Shown here piece after piece: positions 7,559-14,700 of a stretch of 15,496 nt of DNA. Position 1 is the stretch's first letter; the number at the start of each line of letters is the position of its first letter. The stretch lies in NCBI GenBank assembly GCA_013816325.1, contig JACDEP010000034.1, positions 1-15,496 on the forward strand, in the 5' to 3' direction. Under the pieces are notes generated by a model. The model saw only the letters and a list, made by a program, of their open reading frames with translations. It had not been told where the DNA came from and did no database searches. The position numbers and the translations under genes were made by a program. This DNA comes from Methylotenera sp. Lineage in GTDB: Bacteria > Pseudomonadota > Gammaproteobacteria > Burkholderiales > Methylophilaceae.

Positions 7559-8737
7559 ATGTTTGAAACCTTACCTTTAATATTGATATTACTAATTAGC
7601 TCTGTGCTAGGCGTGGCGCTGTTCCGCGCTTTCCGCTTACCTGCCATGCTGGCTTATTTCTTGGTGGGTATTGCTTTAGGTCCTCATACCTTTGGCTTAC
7701 TACCGGATAGTGATGCAAATCGTGAGTTTGCTGAGTTTGGTATCGTCTTTCTGATGTTTAGTATCGGGTTGGAATTCAGCCTGTCACAACTGTATGCCAT
7801 GCGCAGCAAGGTACTAGGTTTAGGTGGCGCGCAGGTGGTGATTACACTGGTAGTTATCACCTTCATCGCCAAATTGGCCGGTTTGGACTGGTCTGCAGCA
7901 TTTGTGGTTGGTTCTGCGCTGGCTATGTCATCTACAGCCATTGTTTCTAAGATGCTGGCTGAACGCGTAGACCTGAATTCACGGCATGGGCGCTTGAGTA
8001 TTGGTGTACTGTTATTTCAGGATATCGCCGTCGTGCCTATCCTTGTCATCATCCCGGCATTAGGTATTACCGGCGCTAATCTTATGGATGTATTAGGCTT
8101 GGCCATGCTAAAGGCAGCGGCAATGCTGTTATTCCTGTTCACTTTGGGTAAATGGCTCATCAATCCGTGGTTCAATTTAGTGGCCAGCCAGCGTTCGCGT
8201 GAATTGTTTGTAATGAATGTGCTGATGATTACCTTGCTGCTAGCCTTTGCTACCAAGCTAGCGGGTTTATCCTACGCGCTTGGAGCGTTCATCGCGGGTA
8301 TGCTGATTTCCGAGACACGCTACCGTTACCAAGTGGAATCCGATATATCGCCATTCCGTGACATTCTTCTAGGCTTGTTCTTTATCAGTATGGGCATGCT
8401 GCTGGATTACCATCAGGTCTTGGATTATTTCCCGCAAGTATTGATGATATTGGTCGGCTTTATACTCTTTAAGGCGGCTGTGGTGGCGCTCGTAGTGAGG
8501 CTGGTGAAATATGAAACGGGCGTTGCCATTCGTACAGGCGTAATCCTGGCTCAAGCGGGTGAGTTTAGCTTCGTGATATTAGCACTGGGATTGGAACAAA
8601 AAATCATCAACGGGCAAGCGCTGCAGGTAGTGTTGGCCGCTGCCTTGCTATCCATGGTCATTGCGCCGTTCATGATTCAATACAATGGCCGTATTGCCAG
8701 GCGCATGGTCAGCAGCTATAACCGTAATAGTGGATAG
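7559..8737 (+). CDS. KefB/KefC-like monovalent cation:proton antiporter, membrane domain (ends at an in-frame TAG)
   Basis: This 392-aa stretch is the complete membrane domain of a CPA2-family Na+/K+:H+ antiporter. It has about twelve hydrophobic segments and the family-typical sequences LPAMLAYFLVGIALGPH, FGIVFLMFSIGLEFSL, ALAMSSTAIVSKMLAERV, LLFQDIAVVPILVII and LAQAGEFSFVIL. The frame stops at TAG 8735-8737 after SYNRNSG. The next codons continue in the same frame into the linker and RCK domain that relatives carry on one polypeptide; read through, the protein would be about 661 aa, close to the KefB/KefC-like norm. A nonsense mutation, probably from CAG, is the simplest reading. A functional truncated transporter, readthrough or a sequence error cannot be excluded. 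A kef gene symbol is withheld because CPA2 subtypes are not separable here. Confidence 0.9.
   Translation: MFETLPLILILLISSVLGVALFRAFRLPAMLAYFLVGIALGPHTFGLLPDSDANREFAEFGIVFLMFSIGLEFSLSQLYAMRSKVLGLGGAQVVITLVVITFIAKLAGLDWSAAFVVGSALAMSSTAIVSKMLAERVDLNSRHGRLSIGVLLFQDIAVVPILVIIPALGITGANLMDVLGLAMLKAAAMLLFLFTLGKWLINPWFNLVASQRSRELFVMNVLMITLLLAFATKLAGLSYALGAFIAGMLISETRYRYQVESDISPFRDILLGLFFISMGMLLDYHQVLDYFPQVLMILVGFILFKAAVVALVVRLVKYETGVAIRTGVILAQAGEFSFVILALGLEQKIINGQALQVVLAAALLSMVIAPFMIQYNGRIARRMVSSYNRNSG
8735..8737 (+). other. In-frame amber codon splitting the antiporter gene
   Basis: TAG at 8735-8737 lies in the same frame as both the membrane-domain ORF and the RCK-domain ORF. The 15 codons after it (IIQEIDNVGKNLHDH) and then VIICGYGRSG align in length with the usual linker of CPA2 antiporters. 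There is no second lesion on either side, so one base change explains the split. Confidence 0.85.
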
Positions 8738-8782
8738 ATCATCCAGGAAATCGATAACGTCGGTAAAAATTTACATGACCAC

Positions 8783-9544
8783 GTGATTATTTGCGGCTAT
8801 GGCCGAAGTGGACAATATTTAGGGCGTTTCCTGAAAGAAGAGAATATACCGTTTATCGCGTTGGATATTGACCCGGCCCGAGTGCTGGAAGCCGCAGCCG
8901 CGGGCGAGAATGTCATGTATGGCGATGCCGGTCGCCGTGTCGTGCTAGAAGCCGCGGGCGGCGCTCGCGCCAAGGCATTGATCATCAGTTATGCTGACAA
9001 TCCTGCTGCAATGAAGATTCTGCATGTAGTGCAGGAAACTTACCCGCAGTTACCGGTGATTGTGCGTACCGTGGATGACTCCAATATGGAAGCCTTGCGT
9101 GAAGCAGGTGCAGCAGAAGTGGTGCCTGAGTTGCTGGAAGGGAGCCTCATGCTGGCCTCACATGCCTTGATGTTACTTGGCGTGCCATTGCACCGTGTAG
9201 TGAAACGCATTCGCCTGTTCCGTGAAGAACGCTATAAATTATTCAAAGGTTATTTTCACGGTATTTCCGATGCTGAAAGTCTAGACTTGGAAAAGCAGCA
9301 AGTCCGTCTGCATTCAGTCATTATTTCAGCCGGAGCTTTTGCCGTGGGCAGACGGTTAACAGAGATGCAATTGGAAAGCTTTGCCGTGGAGGTTAAATCC
9401 ATTCGTCGACCTAACTCTTCAGGCTCTGAGCCGAGCGATCAAACACCGCTGGCAGAGGGTGATGTGATTGTGCTATTAGGTCAGCCAACAGGCTTAATCA
9501 ATGCACAGAATGCAATCTTGATAGGTCGTGTAGCGAACAAGTAA
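8783..9544 (+). CDS. RCK (TrkA-N/TrkA-C) regulatory domain of the split antiporter
   Basis: This 253-aa frame encodes the cytosolic nucleotide-binding regulator of a KefB/KefC-like antiporter. The Rossmann RCK_N domain opens VIICGYGRSGQYLGRFL, with GYGRSG binding NAD(H) or a similar ligand and an Asp ending strand 2 (ALDIDPARV). A linker helix region (LFREERYKLFKGYF) and a TrkA-C-like domain follow (LTEMQLESFAVEVKSIRR to EGDVIVLLGQPTGL). Coordinates begin at GTG 8783, the first usable in-frame start after the TAG. Homology reaches back to 8738, so this GTG is probably an internal Val codon. If it were used, the protein would begin just where stand-alone TrkA-type RCK proteins begin, but no ribosome site is evident. 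Confidence 0.8.
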   Translation: MIICGYGRSGQYLGRFLKEENIPFIALDIDPARVLEAAAAGENVMYGDAGRRVVLEAAGGARAKALIISYADNPAAMKILHVVQETYPQLPVIVRTVDDSNMEALREAGAAEVVPELLEGSLMLASHALMLLGVPLHRVVKRIRLFREERYKLFKGYFHGISDAESLDLEKQQVRLHSVIISAGAFAVGRRLTEMQLESFAVEVKSIRRPNSSGSEPSDQTPLAEGDVIVLLGQPTGLINAQNAILIGRVANK

Positions 9545-9570
9545 TTTTTGTTCGTCTTCTAAAAGCGCGT

Positions 9571-10608
9571 ATGAAATATAAAGTATTAATCGTAGGCGGC
9601 GGCATCGTCGGTTGCACGACAGCAATGGCGCTAGTAAAGCGTGGTTACGCTGTTACCATCGTTGAGCGCAACCAGATTGCAAGCCAGACGTCAGGCGAAT
9701 CGTCATGGGCCGGCGCCGGCATTCTATTCCCGCTATTGCCATGGATGTATCTGCATGAAGTGAACCAACTCACCATGCGTGGTGCAGAACTTTATGAAGA
9801 AACCTGTGCAACTCTGTTTAAGGAAACCGGCTTAGACGCGGAGCTGATTCAATCCGGCATGCTGCTTTTGCCGCCGTTCGATGAAGTTGCAGCGCAAAAC
9901 TGGTGTAAACAAAATCAACTGCCGTTTCAACAAGTCAGATCAGGCTTTGAACCCAGCTTGGCTAACTATGATGGTAATGCTTTGTGGCTGCCCACCGTTA
10001 GCCAGGTTCGTCCGCCCAGACTTATGCAGGCATTACGCGCTTGGCTAGAAAAAAACAATGTGACGTTATTGGAACGCACTGAGCTTAAACCACTCCAAGA
10101 AACGCAAAATTTAAGCAGTTGGGAAACTCAGACAGGTGAGCATTTAAAAGCCGATATCTTTATCGTCACCTCCGGGGCATGGAGTTTTGAACTGCTAAAG
10201 GAAACCGCTAGCCAGCTCAATATCAAACCGATGCGTGGCCAGATACTGCTCTATAAACCTGCAAAAAATCTTGAACACATGGTTTATAAAGAGGGATTTT
10301 ACATGGTGCCGCGTCGCGATGGCTATCTCTTGGCAGGCAGTACCTTAGAAGACGTGGGTTTTGACCCGACGACTACCGAAATCATACGCGATCAATTAAG
10401 AGCCAAGGCAGCAGCCATTATGCCTGCTTTAAAAGATTTGCCCATCATCAAGCACTGGAGCGGACTGCGGCCAGGTACGCCGGATAACTTGCCTACGATT
10501 GGCGCTCATCCTAACATCAAGAACCTTTATTTAAATACCGGACATTTCAGGTATGGTCTAACTATGGCGCCGGCGAGTGCTGAATTAGTAGCTAATTTGA
10601 TAGTTTGA
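9571..10608 (+). CDS. thiO: FAD-dependent glycine/D-amino-acid oxidase, ThiO-like
   Basis: This 345-aa flavoprotein belongs to the DadA/ThiO (DAO) family. The N-terminal Rossmann fold has VLIVGGGIVGCTTAMAL (GxGxxG at 9-14) and the acidic end VERN. The ThiO-typical segment ESSWAGAGILFPLLPW, then MRGQILLYK and YMVPRRDGYLLAGSTLE, lead to the C-terminal FAD signature WSGLRPGTPDNLPTIG and GHFRYGLTMAPASAELVANLI. ThiO oxidises glycine to iminoglycine for the thiazole of thiamine. No other thiamine gene is nearby, so a broader amino-acid oxidase role is possible. It starts 26 nt after the antiporter frame and may be co-transcribed. The protein stops directly after VANLIV, about 15-20 residues short of the 365-370 aa typical of ThiO, where a pseudogene begins on the other strand. 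Confidence 0.85.
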   Translation: MKYKVLIVGGGIVGCTTAMALVKRGYAVTIVERNQIASQTSGESSWAGAGILFPLLPWMYLHEVNQLTMRGAELYEETCATLFKETGLDAELIQSGMLLLPPFDEVAAQNWCKQNQLPFQQVRSGFEPSLANYDGNALWLPTVSQVRPPRLMQALRAWLEKNNVTLLERTELKPLQETQNLSSWETQTGEHLKADIFIVTSGAWSFELLKETASQLNIKPMRGQILLYKPAKNLEHMVYKEGFYMVPRRDGYLLAGSTLEDVGFDPTTTEIIRDQLRAKAAAIMPALKDLPIIKHWSGLRPGTPDNLPTIGAHPNIKNLYLNTGHFRYGLTMAPASAELVANLIV

Positions 10609-11197
10609 AAATTGTAGTTCTGGAATAGATTCGGTATTTTTATCCATTACAAGATCTTTATCGTACAAATACTTTTTTAGTATCTGATTTCCTGCAGAGA
10701 TTTGCTCATCCCGAGGCATTTCTCGATATTAGGGAAAATATTACTTATTGATTCTTAAGGTATTTTCTAAATCAATAATAGCTATTTTTGACGGATAAAC
10801 TGCTAAAAAACATAACTGATAAACTTGGAATTCAATCGGCGCTTTTTGATAAAGTCGAAGGTAATCTTCTACAGCAAGAATTAATACTGAATCGACTTTT
10901 AACGCATCGAAATTATGGAGAATTTCATCTGAGTCTTTATTTGCATGTTTGAAGAAATTTCTATATGGAGAATTTATGAAATTTTTTCTTAAAATCTAGA
11001 TGCTTAGCTATATTCTCTCGACTCTGATTTGATAAACTATCGAGTCCAGCTTATTTCATAAGACGTCTATAATTCCCATGAATTAGGAGCTAGTGAATAG
11101 ATTGATATAGGATCATCCCATTCAAGAATAAATAATCTAATAGCAGAGGCGAGTTGGCGTTGTGCTACATCTTTTTTACTAAGGGTATATCAGTCAT
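10609..11197 (-). pseudogene. Decayed conserved hypothetical gene downstream of moaC
   Basis: No intact frame exists here, but minus-strand fragments join into one protein. An ATG at 11197, touching the moaC stop, gives MTDIP. After a shift, SKKDVAQRQLASAIRLF continues to WDDPIS and LAPNSWEL (open 11180-11070, then TAG). A DVL fragment follows near 11066 in another frame. A clean 84-codon frame at 10995-10744 carries INSPYRNFFKHANKDSDEIL and AVEDYLRLYQKAPIEFQ. After two in-frame stops, MPRDEQISAGNQILKKYL reads on to about 10609. The order and motifs (RQL..AI.LF, IHTL, NFFKHA.+D) resemble, from memory, a widespread uncharacterised proteobacterial family. Several frameshifts and stops show it is dead. 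The original function is unknown, and the exact 3' limit is uncertain. Confidence 0.75.
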
Positions 11198-11689
11198 TTA
11201 TCTATTTGCGAGCCAATCACCCGACTTTCCACCATGTTTTTCCAGTAACTTAATATCGCTGATGACCATACCTCTGTCAGCTGCTTTGCACATATCGTAA
11301 ATGGTCAATAGGCCAATGTTCACAGCGGTAAGCGCCTCCATTTCAACCCCCGTTTTGCCATAAACTTCAGTGGTCACGATGCAAGCAATGATGCTGGCCG
11401 CTTCATTTATTTCAAAATCAACCACAACACGAGTCAATGAAATAGGATGGCATAGCGGTATTAAGTCAGACGTTTTTTTGCTGGCTTGAATAGCGGCGAT
11501 GCGGGCAATGCCTAACACATCACCTTTTTTGGCAGTACCTTGCAGGATAAGTTGTAATGTGGCTGGCAACATGCTGATACTGCCACTGGCAATAGCGATG
11601 CGGTGCGTTTCATTTTTGCTGCCTACATCTACCAGATGTGCTTGGCCACTAGCATCAAAATGGGTGAGTGTTTTATTGGTTTGCGTCAT
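11198..11689 (-). CDS. moaC: Cyclic pyranopterin monophosphate synthase MoaC
   Basis: MoaC converts the MoaA product (3',8-cyclo-dihydro-GTP) to cyclic pyranopterin monophosphate in molybdenum cofactor synthesis. The protein is 163 aa from ATG 11689 (MTQTNKTLTHFDASGQAHLVDVG), matching the usual length of about 160. A TTG seven codons upstream (11710) extends the frame but is not needed. Signatures are LIPLCHPISLTRV, TEVYGKTGVEMEALTAV, and the catalytic Asp and Lys of YDMCKAADRGM, ending in the typical KHGGKSGDW. No other moa gene is in the window. It is divergent from the M48 protease gene, and its stop codon touches the start of a decayed gene, so the two probably once formed an operon. Confidence 0.96.
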   Translation of the reverse strand: MTQTNKTLTHFDASGQAHLVDVGSKNETHRIAIASGSISMLPATLQLILQGTAKKGDVLGIARIAAIQASKKTSDLIPLCHPISLTRVVVDFEINEAASIIACIVTTEVYGKTGVEMEALTAVNIGLLTIYDMCKAADRGMVISDIKLLEKHGGKSGDWLANR

Positions 11690-11739
11690 ATTGGGTGCGG
11701 TTTCTGGCAATATATTCTATGAACCGATTGGCGGTAACC

Positions 11740-11750
11740 GTTATCATAAC
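11740..11750. repeat. Short inverted repeat between moaC and the M48 protease gene
   Basis: GTTATCATAAC is an 11-bp perfect inverted repeat (GTTAT-C-ATAAC) ending 4 nt before the protease ATG, in the short divergent region. It could be a regulator half-site pair, but a repeat this short in AT-rich DNA may be chance. Confidence 0.3.
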
Positions 11751-11754
11751 AACT

Positions 11755-13197
11755 ATGCACTATAAATCATCAATAATTTTTTTAGCACTGGCTTCAGCGT
11801 TAACTTTAACGACAGTATCAGCAAATGAATTACCGGAATTAGGGGATAATTCCGCAACAGTACTCTCTTCTCAGCAGGAACAGGCGATTGCCGAGCAAAT
11901 CCTACGTGACGTAGCCATTAGCGATGAAGTGTTGCAAGATATTGAAATAAAAGATTATCTACAGGCTTTAGGTGCAAGGTTGGTAGCGAATGGTCCGGAT
12001 AGACTCCAGAAATTCAATTTTTTTGTAGTGCAGGATAATACAATCAACGCATTTGCAATGCCGGGTGGGGTGATCGGCGTGCATACGGGGCTTATACTTG
12101 CGGCAAATAGTGAATCGGAACTCGCTAGTGTGCTGGGCCATGAAATAGGTCACGTGACACAGCACCATCTGGCGCGCATGTTGGCATCACAAAAATACGA
12201 TACATTCAAAAATATTGCTGGTATTGCTTTGGCCTTATTGGTTTCACGCGCGAACCCGCAACTTGCCAGTGGTGCGCTAACTACGTCTATGGCTGCGGGG
12301 GTGCAGAAGCAGCTCGATTTTACACGTGAACATGAGCGTGAAGCAGATCGCGTAGGCTTGCAGATATTGGAAAGCGGTGGGTTTGATGTGCGCGCCATGC
12401 CCGCGTTCTTTAATACTTTGCAGCGCGGTACACGCTTTGCAGAAGGTAATGCCCCGGGCTTCTTGCGCACCCACCCGTTAACCACCGAACGTATTGCCGA
12501 TGTGACTAACCGCGTCGAGCAAATGTCTTACAAGCGGGTAGCAGATAGCGTTGAGTTTCAGTATGTAAAAGCGAAATTACGCGCCAGTATTGGCACCTCG
12601 CAATCGGCCATTGACATATTTGAGCAGAATATTCGCGAGCGCAGTTATACCAATGAAGCCGCAGAACATTATGGCTTGGCTGTAGCGTTATTACGAAAGA
12701 ATGATTTGGTAAAAGCTGAGAAAGAGGCCGCTTGGCTCAAGAAGAATGCGCCGTTGCATCCTATGATAGAAAACTTGGCTGCGCATATCGATGTTGCGAA
12801 AAATAATCCGCAGCAAGCCGAGAAGAAATATGCCGCTGCTTTGAACGTGTTTCCAGATAATCGCGGCCTGATTTATGGTTATGCAGAGCATTTTTTAGCC
12901 ATCAAGCAGCCCGATAATGTGATTAAGCTTGTACAGAATAAGCAGGATTTATATTCCGATGATCCATATTTTTATGATTTACTGGCTAAGGCTTATAGCA
13001 TAAAAAACAAGGAGCTTTTGAGCCACCAAGCTCTTGGGGAGGCTTACTACCGGAAATATGACTTGCCCCATGCAGTCGAACAGATGGATTTAGCGGTAAA
13101 AGCGAAAGATGGAGACTTTTATCAGAATTCCATTGTCGAAGCTCGTTTGAAGCAATTGCAATCAATGTTAATAGACGAGAAGAAAGCTAAACTTTAA
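11755..13197 (+). CDS. bepA: Periplasmic M48 metalloprotease with TPR region, BepA-like
   Basis: From ATG 11755 the product is 480 aa, close to E. coli BepA (YfgC, 487 aa), which degrades or helps assemble outer-membrane proteins such as LptD. It has a signal peptide (MHYKSSIIFLALASALTL, cut near VSA-NELPE). The M48 domain bears the zinc motif HEIGH at 129-133 (VLGHEIGHVTQHHLARM), the third ligand Glu in EHEREADRVGL (about 192-202), and the FLRTHPLTTERI segment whose His corresponds to the regulatory His of BepA. The C-terminal half (about 280-480) is helical and TPR-like. The frame is open to 11668, but starts there would put extra residues before the signal peptide. soxY follows by 27 nt. 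The symbol is given by resemblance; ortholog status is likely but unproven. Confidence 0.88.
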   Translation: MHYKSSIIFLALASALTLTTVSANELPELGDNSATVLSSQQEQAIAEQILRDVAISDEVLQDIEIKDYLQALGARLVANGPDRLQKFNFFVVQDNTINAFAMPGGVIGVHTGLILAANSESELASVLGHEIGHVTQHHLARMLASQKYDTFKNIAGIALALLVSRANPQLASGALTTSMAAGVQKQLDFTREHEREADRVGLQILESGGFDVRAMPAFFNTLQRGTRFAEGNAPGFLRTHPLTTERIADVTNRVEQMSYKRVADSVEFQYVKAKLRASIGTSQSAIDIFEQNIRERSYTNEAAEHYGLAVALLRKNDLVKAEKEAAWLKKNAPLHPMIENLAAHIDVAKNNPQQAEKKYAAALNVFPDNRGLIYGYAEHFLAIKQPDNVIKLVQNKQDLYSDDPYFYDLLAKAYSIKNKELLSHQALGEAYYRKYDLPHAVEQMDLAVKAKDGDFYQNSIVEARLKQLQSMLIDEKKAKL

Positions 13198-13224
13198 TAA
13201 TTGCCCTAGAGGCCAGAGGTCGTA

Positions 13225-13659
13225 ATGCAACGTCGGAATTTTTTGCTGGGTTTTTTAAGCTTGCTTGTTCTAGCACCCTTGCAAGCATGGGCAGCAATGT
13301 GGAATAAAGCCGCATTTGAAGCCGTTAAATTAAATGATGCTACCCAAAGTCTCCAAATTGACAGGGAAATCAATTCCCAGGATATTCAGGTTACAGCTCC
13401 GGATATGGCTGAAAATGGAGCGATTGTACAAGTCGAAATACGGAGCAATATCCCTAATACCGAAAGCCTGATGATACTAGTGGAGAAGAACCCGACACCG
13501 CTGATTGCCCATTACAAATTCAGTAATGGTGCAGAGCCCTTTATTGTTACCCGTATCAAGATGGCAGAAACTTCGGATATCAAAGTGGTGGCAAAAGTAG
13601 GTAGCCAGTATTTTACCAATTCCAAAAATGTAGTAGTGCTTGAAAATGGGTGTGGCTAA
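13225..13659 (+). CDS. soxY: Sulfur-carrier protein SoxY (Tat-exported)
   Basis: SoxY carries sulfur intermediates on a C-terminal cysteine during periplasmic thiosulfate oxidation, as a complex with SoxZ. The 144-aa protein starts with a twin-arginine signal (MQRRNFLLGFLSLLVLAPL) cut near AWA-A. The SoxY fold follows, with AFEAVKLNDATQSL, DIQVTAPDMAENGAIVQVEI and YFTNSKNVVVLENGCG. The carrier Cys143 is one residue from the end. The swinging arm reads NGCG rather than the usual GGCGG, so one Gly is replaced by Asn and the last Gly is missing. An AGAGG ribosome site lies 5 nt before the ATG. It overlaps soxZ by 1 nt (TAATG). The Tat signal probably exports the SoxYZ pair together. Confidence 0.93.
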   Translation: MQRRNFLLGFLSLLVLAPLQAWAAMWNKAAFEAVKLNDATQSLQIDREINSQDIQVTAPDMAENGAIVQVEIRSNIPNTESLMILVEKNPTPLIAHYKFSNGAEPFIVTRIKMAETSDIKVVAKVGSQYFTNSKNVVVLENGCG

Positions 13660-13979
13660 TGGCTGCCGATAATATAAAAATGCGCGCCCAGCTTAAGGGT
13701 GACTATGTTGAAGTGAAGGTGTTGATGAGCCACCCCATGGATACTGGACGTAAAAAGGGGGATGACGGTGAGCTGATACCAGCGCATTTTGTTCAACTGG
13801 TCACAGCGACACTCAATGGCTTGCCAGTATTAGAAGCGCAGTGGGGAACCGGCGTATCCAAAAACCCCTACCTGACATTTAGGCTAAGGAATGCGAAACT
13901 TGGCGATATGGTGGCTGTGACTTGGCATGATAATTTTGGTGCTAGTGCTACGCAGGATATTATCGTCACACAGGCTTAA
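13659..13979 (+). CDS. soxZ: Sulfur-carrier partner protein SoxZ
   Basis: SoxZ is the 106-aa immunoglobulin-fold partner of SoxY. Family features are IKMRAQLKGDYVEVKVLMSHPMDTG (SoxZ is known for its (V/L)xxLMxHPMETG-type segment), then PAHFVQLVTATLNGLPVL, WGTGVSKNPYLTFRL and GDMVAVTWHDNFG near the C-terminus. There is no signal peptide, as expected when it travels with Tat-exported SoxY. ATG 13659 is chosen because it overlaps the soxY stop as TAATG and fits family starts; a GTG at 13650 would add three residues. No soxXA, soxB or soxCD lies within the window. Confidence 0.95.
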   Translation: MAADNIKMRAQLKGDYVEVKVLMSHPMDTGRKKGDDGELIPAHFVQLVTATLNGLPVLEAQWGTGVSKNPYLTFRLRNAKLGDMVAVTWHDNFGASATQDIIVTQA

Positions 13980-14049
13980 ACCTTAATGTATTCTACGCAA
14001 TGCCAACCGTATAGATAAGCTTAGGTTATCAATACTATTAGTACGATAT

Positions 14050-14085
14050 ATTGGATTTATTGTACAGTCGTTTATATAATCCAAT
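14050..14085 (+). promoter_or_regulatory. Candidate ahpC promoter flanked by an inverted repeat
   Basis: A perfect TATAAT (14075-14080) lies 18 bp after a weak TTGGAT (14051-14056), about 54 nt before the ahpC ATG. A weak -35 is common at activator-dependent promoters. An 8-bp perfect inverted repeat (ATTGGATT at 14050-14057, AATCCAAT at 14078-14085) brackets it. It could be an operator; no convincing OxyR consensus is visible. Confidence 0.4.
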
Positions 14086-14134
14086 TTAAGTTTTATCCAA
14101 CCCGTAACTTTATCCACCATACAAGGAAAATATC

Positions 14135-14698
14135 ATGTCTTTAGTGAATACCGAAATCAAACCTTTCAAAGCAACTGCTTTCCACAACGGTAAATTTGTA
14201 GATGTGACCGAAGCTGACCTAAAAGGCAAATGGTCTGCATTTGTTTTTTATCCAGCTGACTTCACTTTCGTGTGCCCTACAGAGCTAGGTGACTTAGCAG
14301 ATAACTATGCAACATTCCAAAAAATGGGCTTAGAGATTTATTCAGTATCAACCGACACGCACTTCACGCATAAAGCGTGGCACGATGCATCAGACACAAT
14401 CAAGAAAATCCAATATCCAATGATTGGTGACCCGACTGGCACAATCACTCGCAACTTTGGCGTGATGATCGAAGAAGAAGGCTTAGCGCTGCGCGGCACA
14501 TTTTTAATCAATCCAGAAGGTGTTATCAAGGCTGCGGAAGTGAATGACTTAGGTATTGGCCGTTCAGCTCAAGATTTGATTCGTAAAGCACAGGCAGCAC
14601 AATACGTAGCATCTCATCCAGGTGAAGTATGTCCAGCATCTTGGACACCAGGCGCGAATACCTTGGCTCCTTCATTAGATTTGGTTGGCAAAATCTAA
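14135..14698 (+). CDS. ahpC: Alkyl hydroperoxide reductase subunit C (2-Cys peroxiredoxin)
   Basis: AhpC reduces hydrogen peroxide, organic hydroperoxides and peroxynitrite in the cytoplasm and is recycled by AhpF. The 187-aa protein matches E. coli AhpC in length. The peroxidatic Cys47 is in FYPADFTFVCPTE and the resolving Cys166 is in GEVCPASW; the resolving-helix region and C-terminal LDLVGKI end are complete. GGTF-type and YF-type segments around GLALRGTFLINPEG are typical. An AAGGA ribosome site lies 7 nt before the ATG. ahpF follows after a 209-nt gap that contains a large palindrome. Confidence 0.98.
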   Translation: MSLVNTEIKPFKATAFHNGKFVDVTEADLKGKWSAFVFYPADFTFVCPTELGDLADNYATFQKMGLEIYSVSTDTHFTHKAWHDASDTIKKIQYPMIGDPTGTITRNFGVMIEEEGLALRGTFLINPEGVIKAAEVNDLGIGRSAQDLIRKAQAAQYVASHPGEVCPASWTPGANTLAPSLDLVGKI

Positions 14699-14700
14699 AA

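Noticed and set aside
8735..8737. Pyrrolysine or another amino acid inserted at the TAG in the antiporter
   Set aside because: Methylotrophy makes the idea tempting, but pyrrolysine is known mainly from methylamine methyltransferases of archaea and a few bacteria carrying pyl genes. None is visible here, and other genes in the window give no sign of recoding.
11690..11710. Longer MoaC from TTG 11710
   Set aside because: The family starts close to the LTHFDASG motif. ATG 11689 gives the normal length, and there is no ribosome site supporting the TTG.
11668..11754. Longer N-terminus of the M48 protease (starts at 11668 or 11719)
   Set aside because: These would place up to 29 extra residues ahead of a well-formed signal peptide and overlap moaC. 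ATG 11755 gives a normal signal sequence and BepA-like length.
14008..14040. OxyR binding site upstream of ahpC (ATAG/CTAT elements)
   Set aside because: ATAG and CTAT words occur, but not with the roughly 11-bp periodic spacing of the OxyR consensus.
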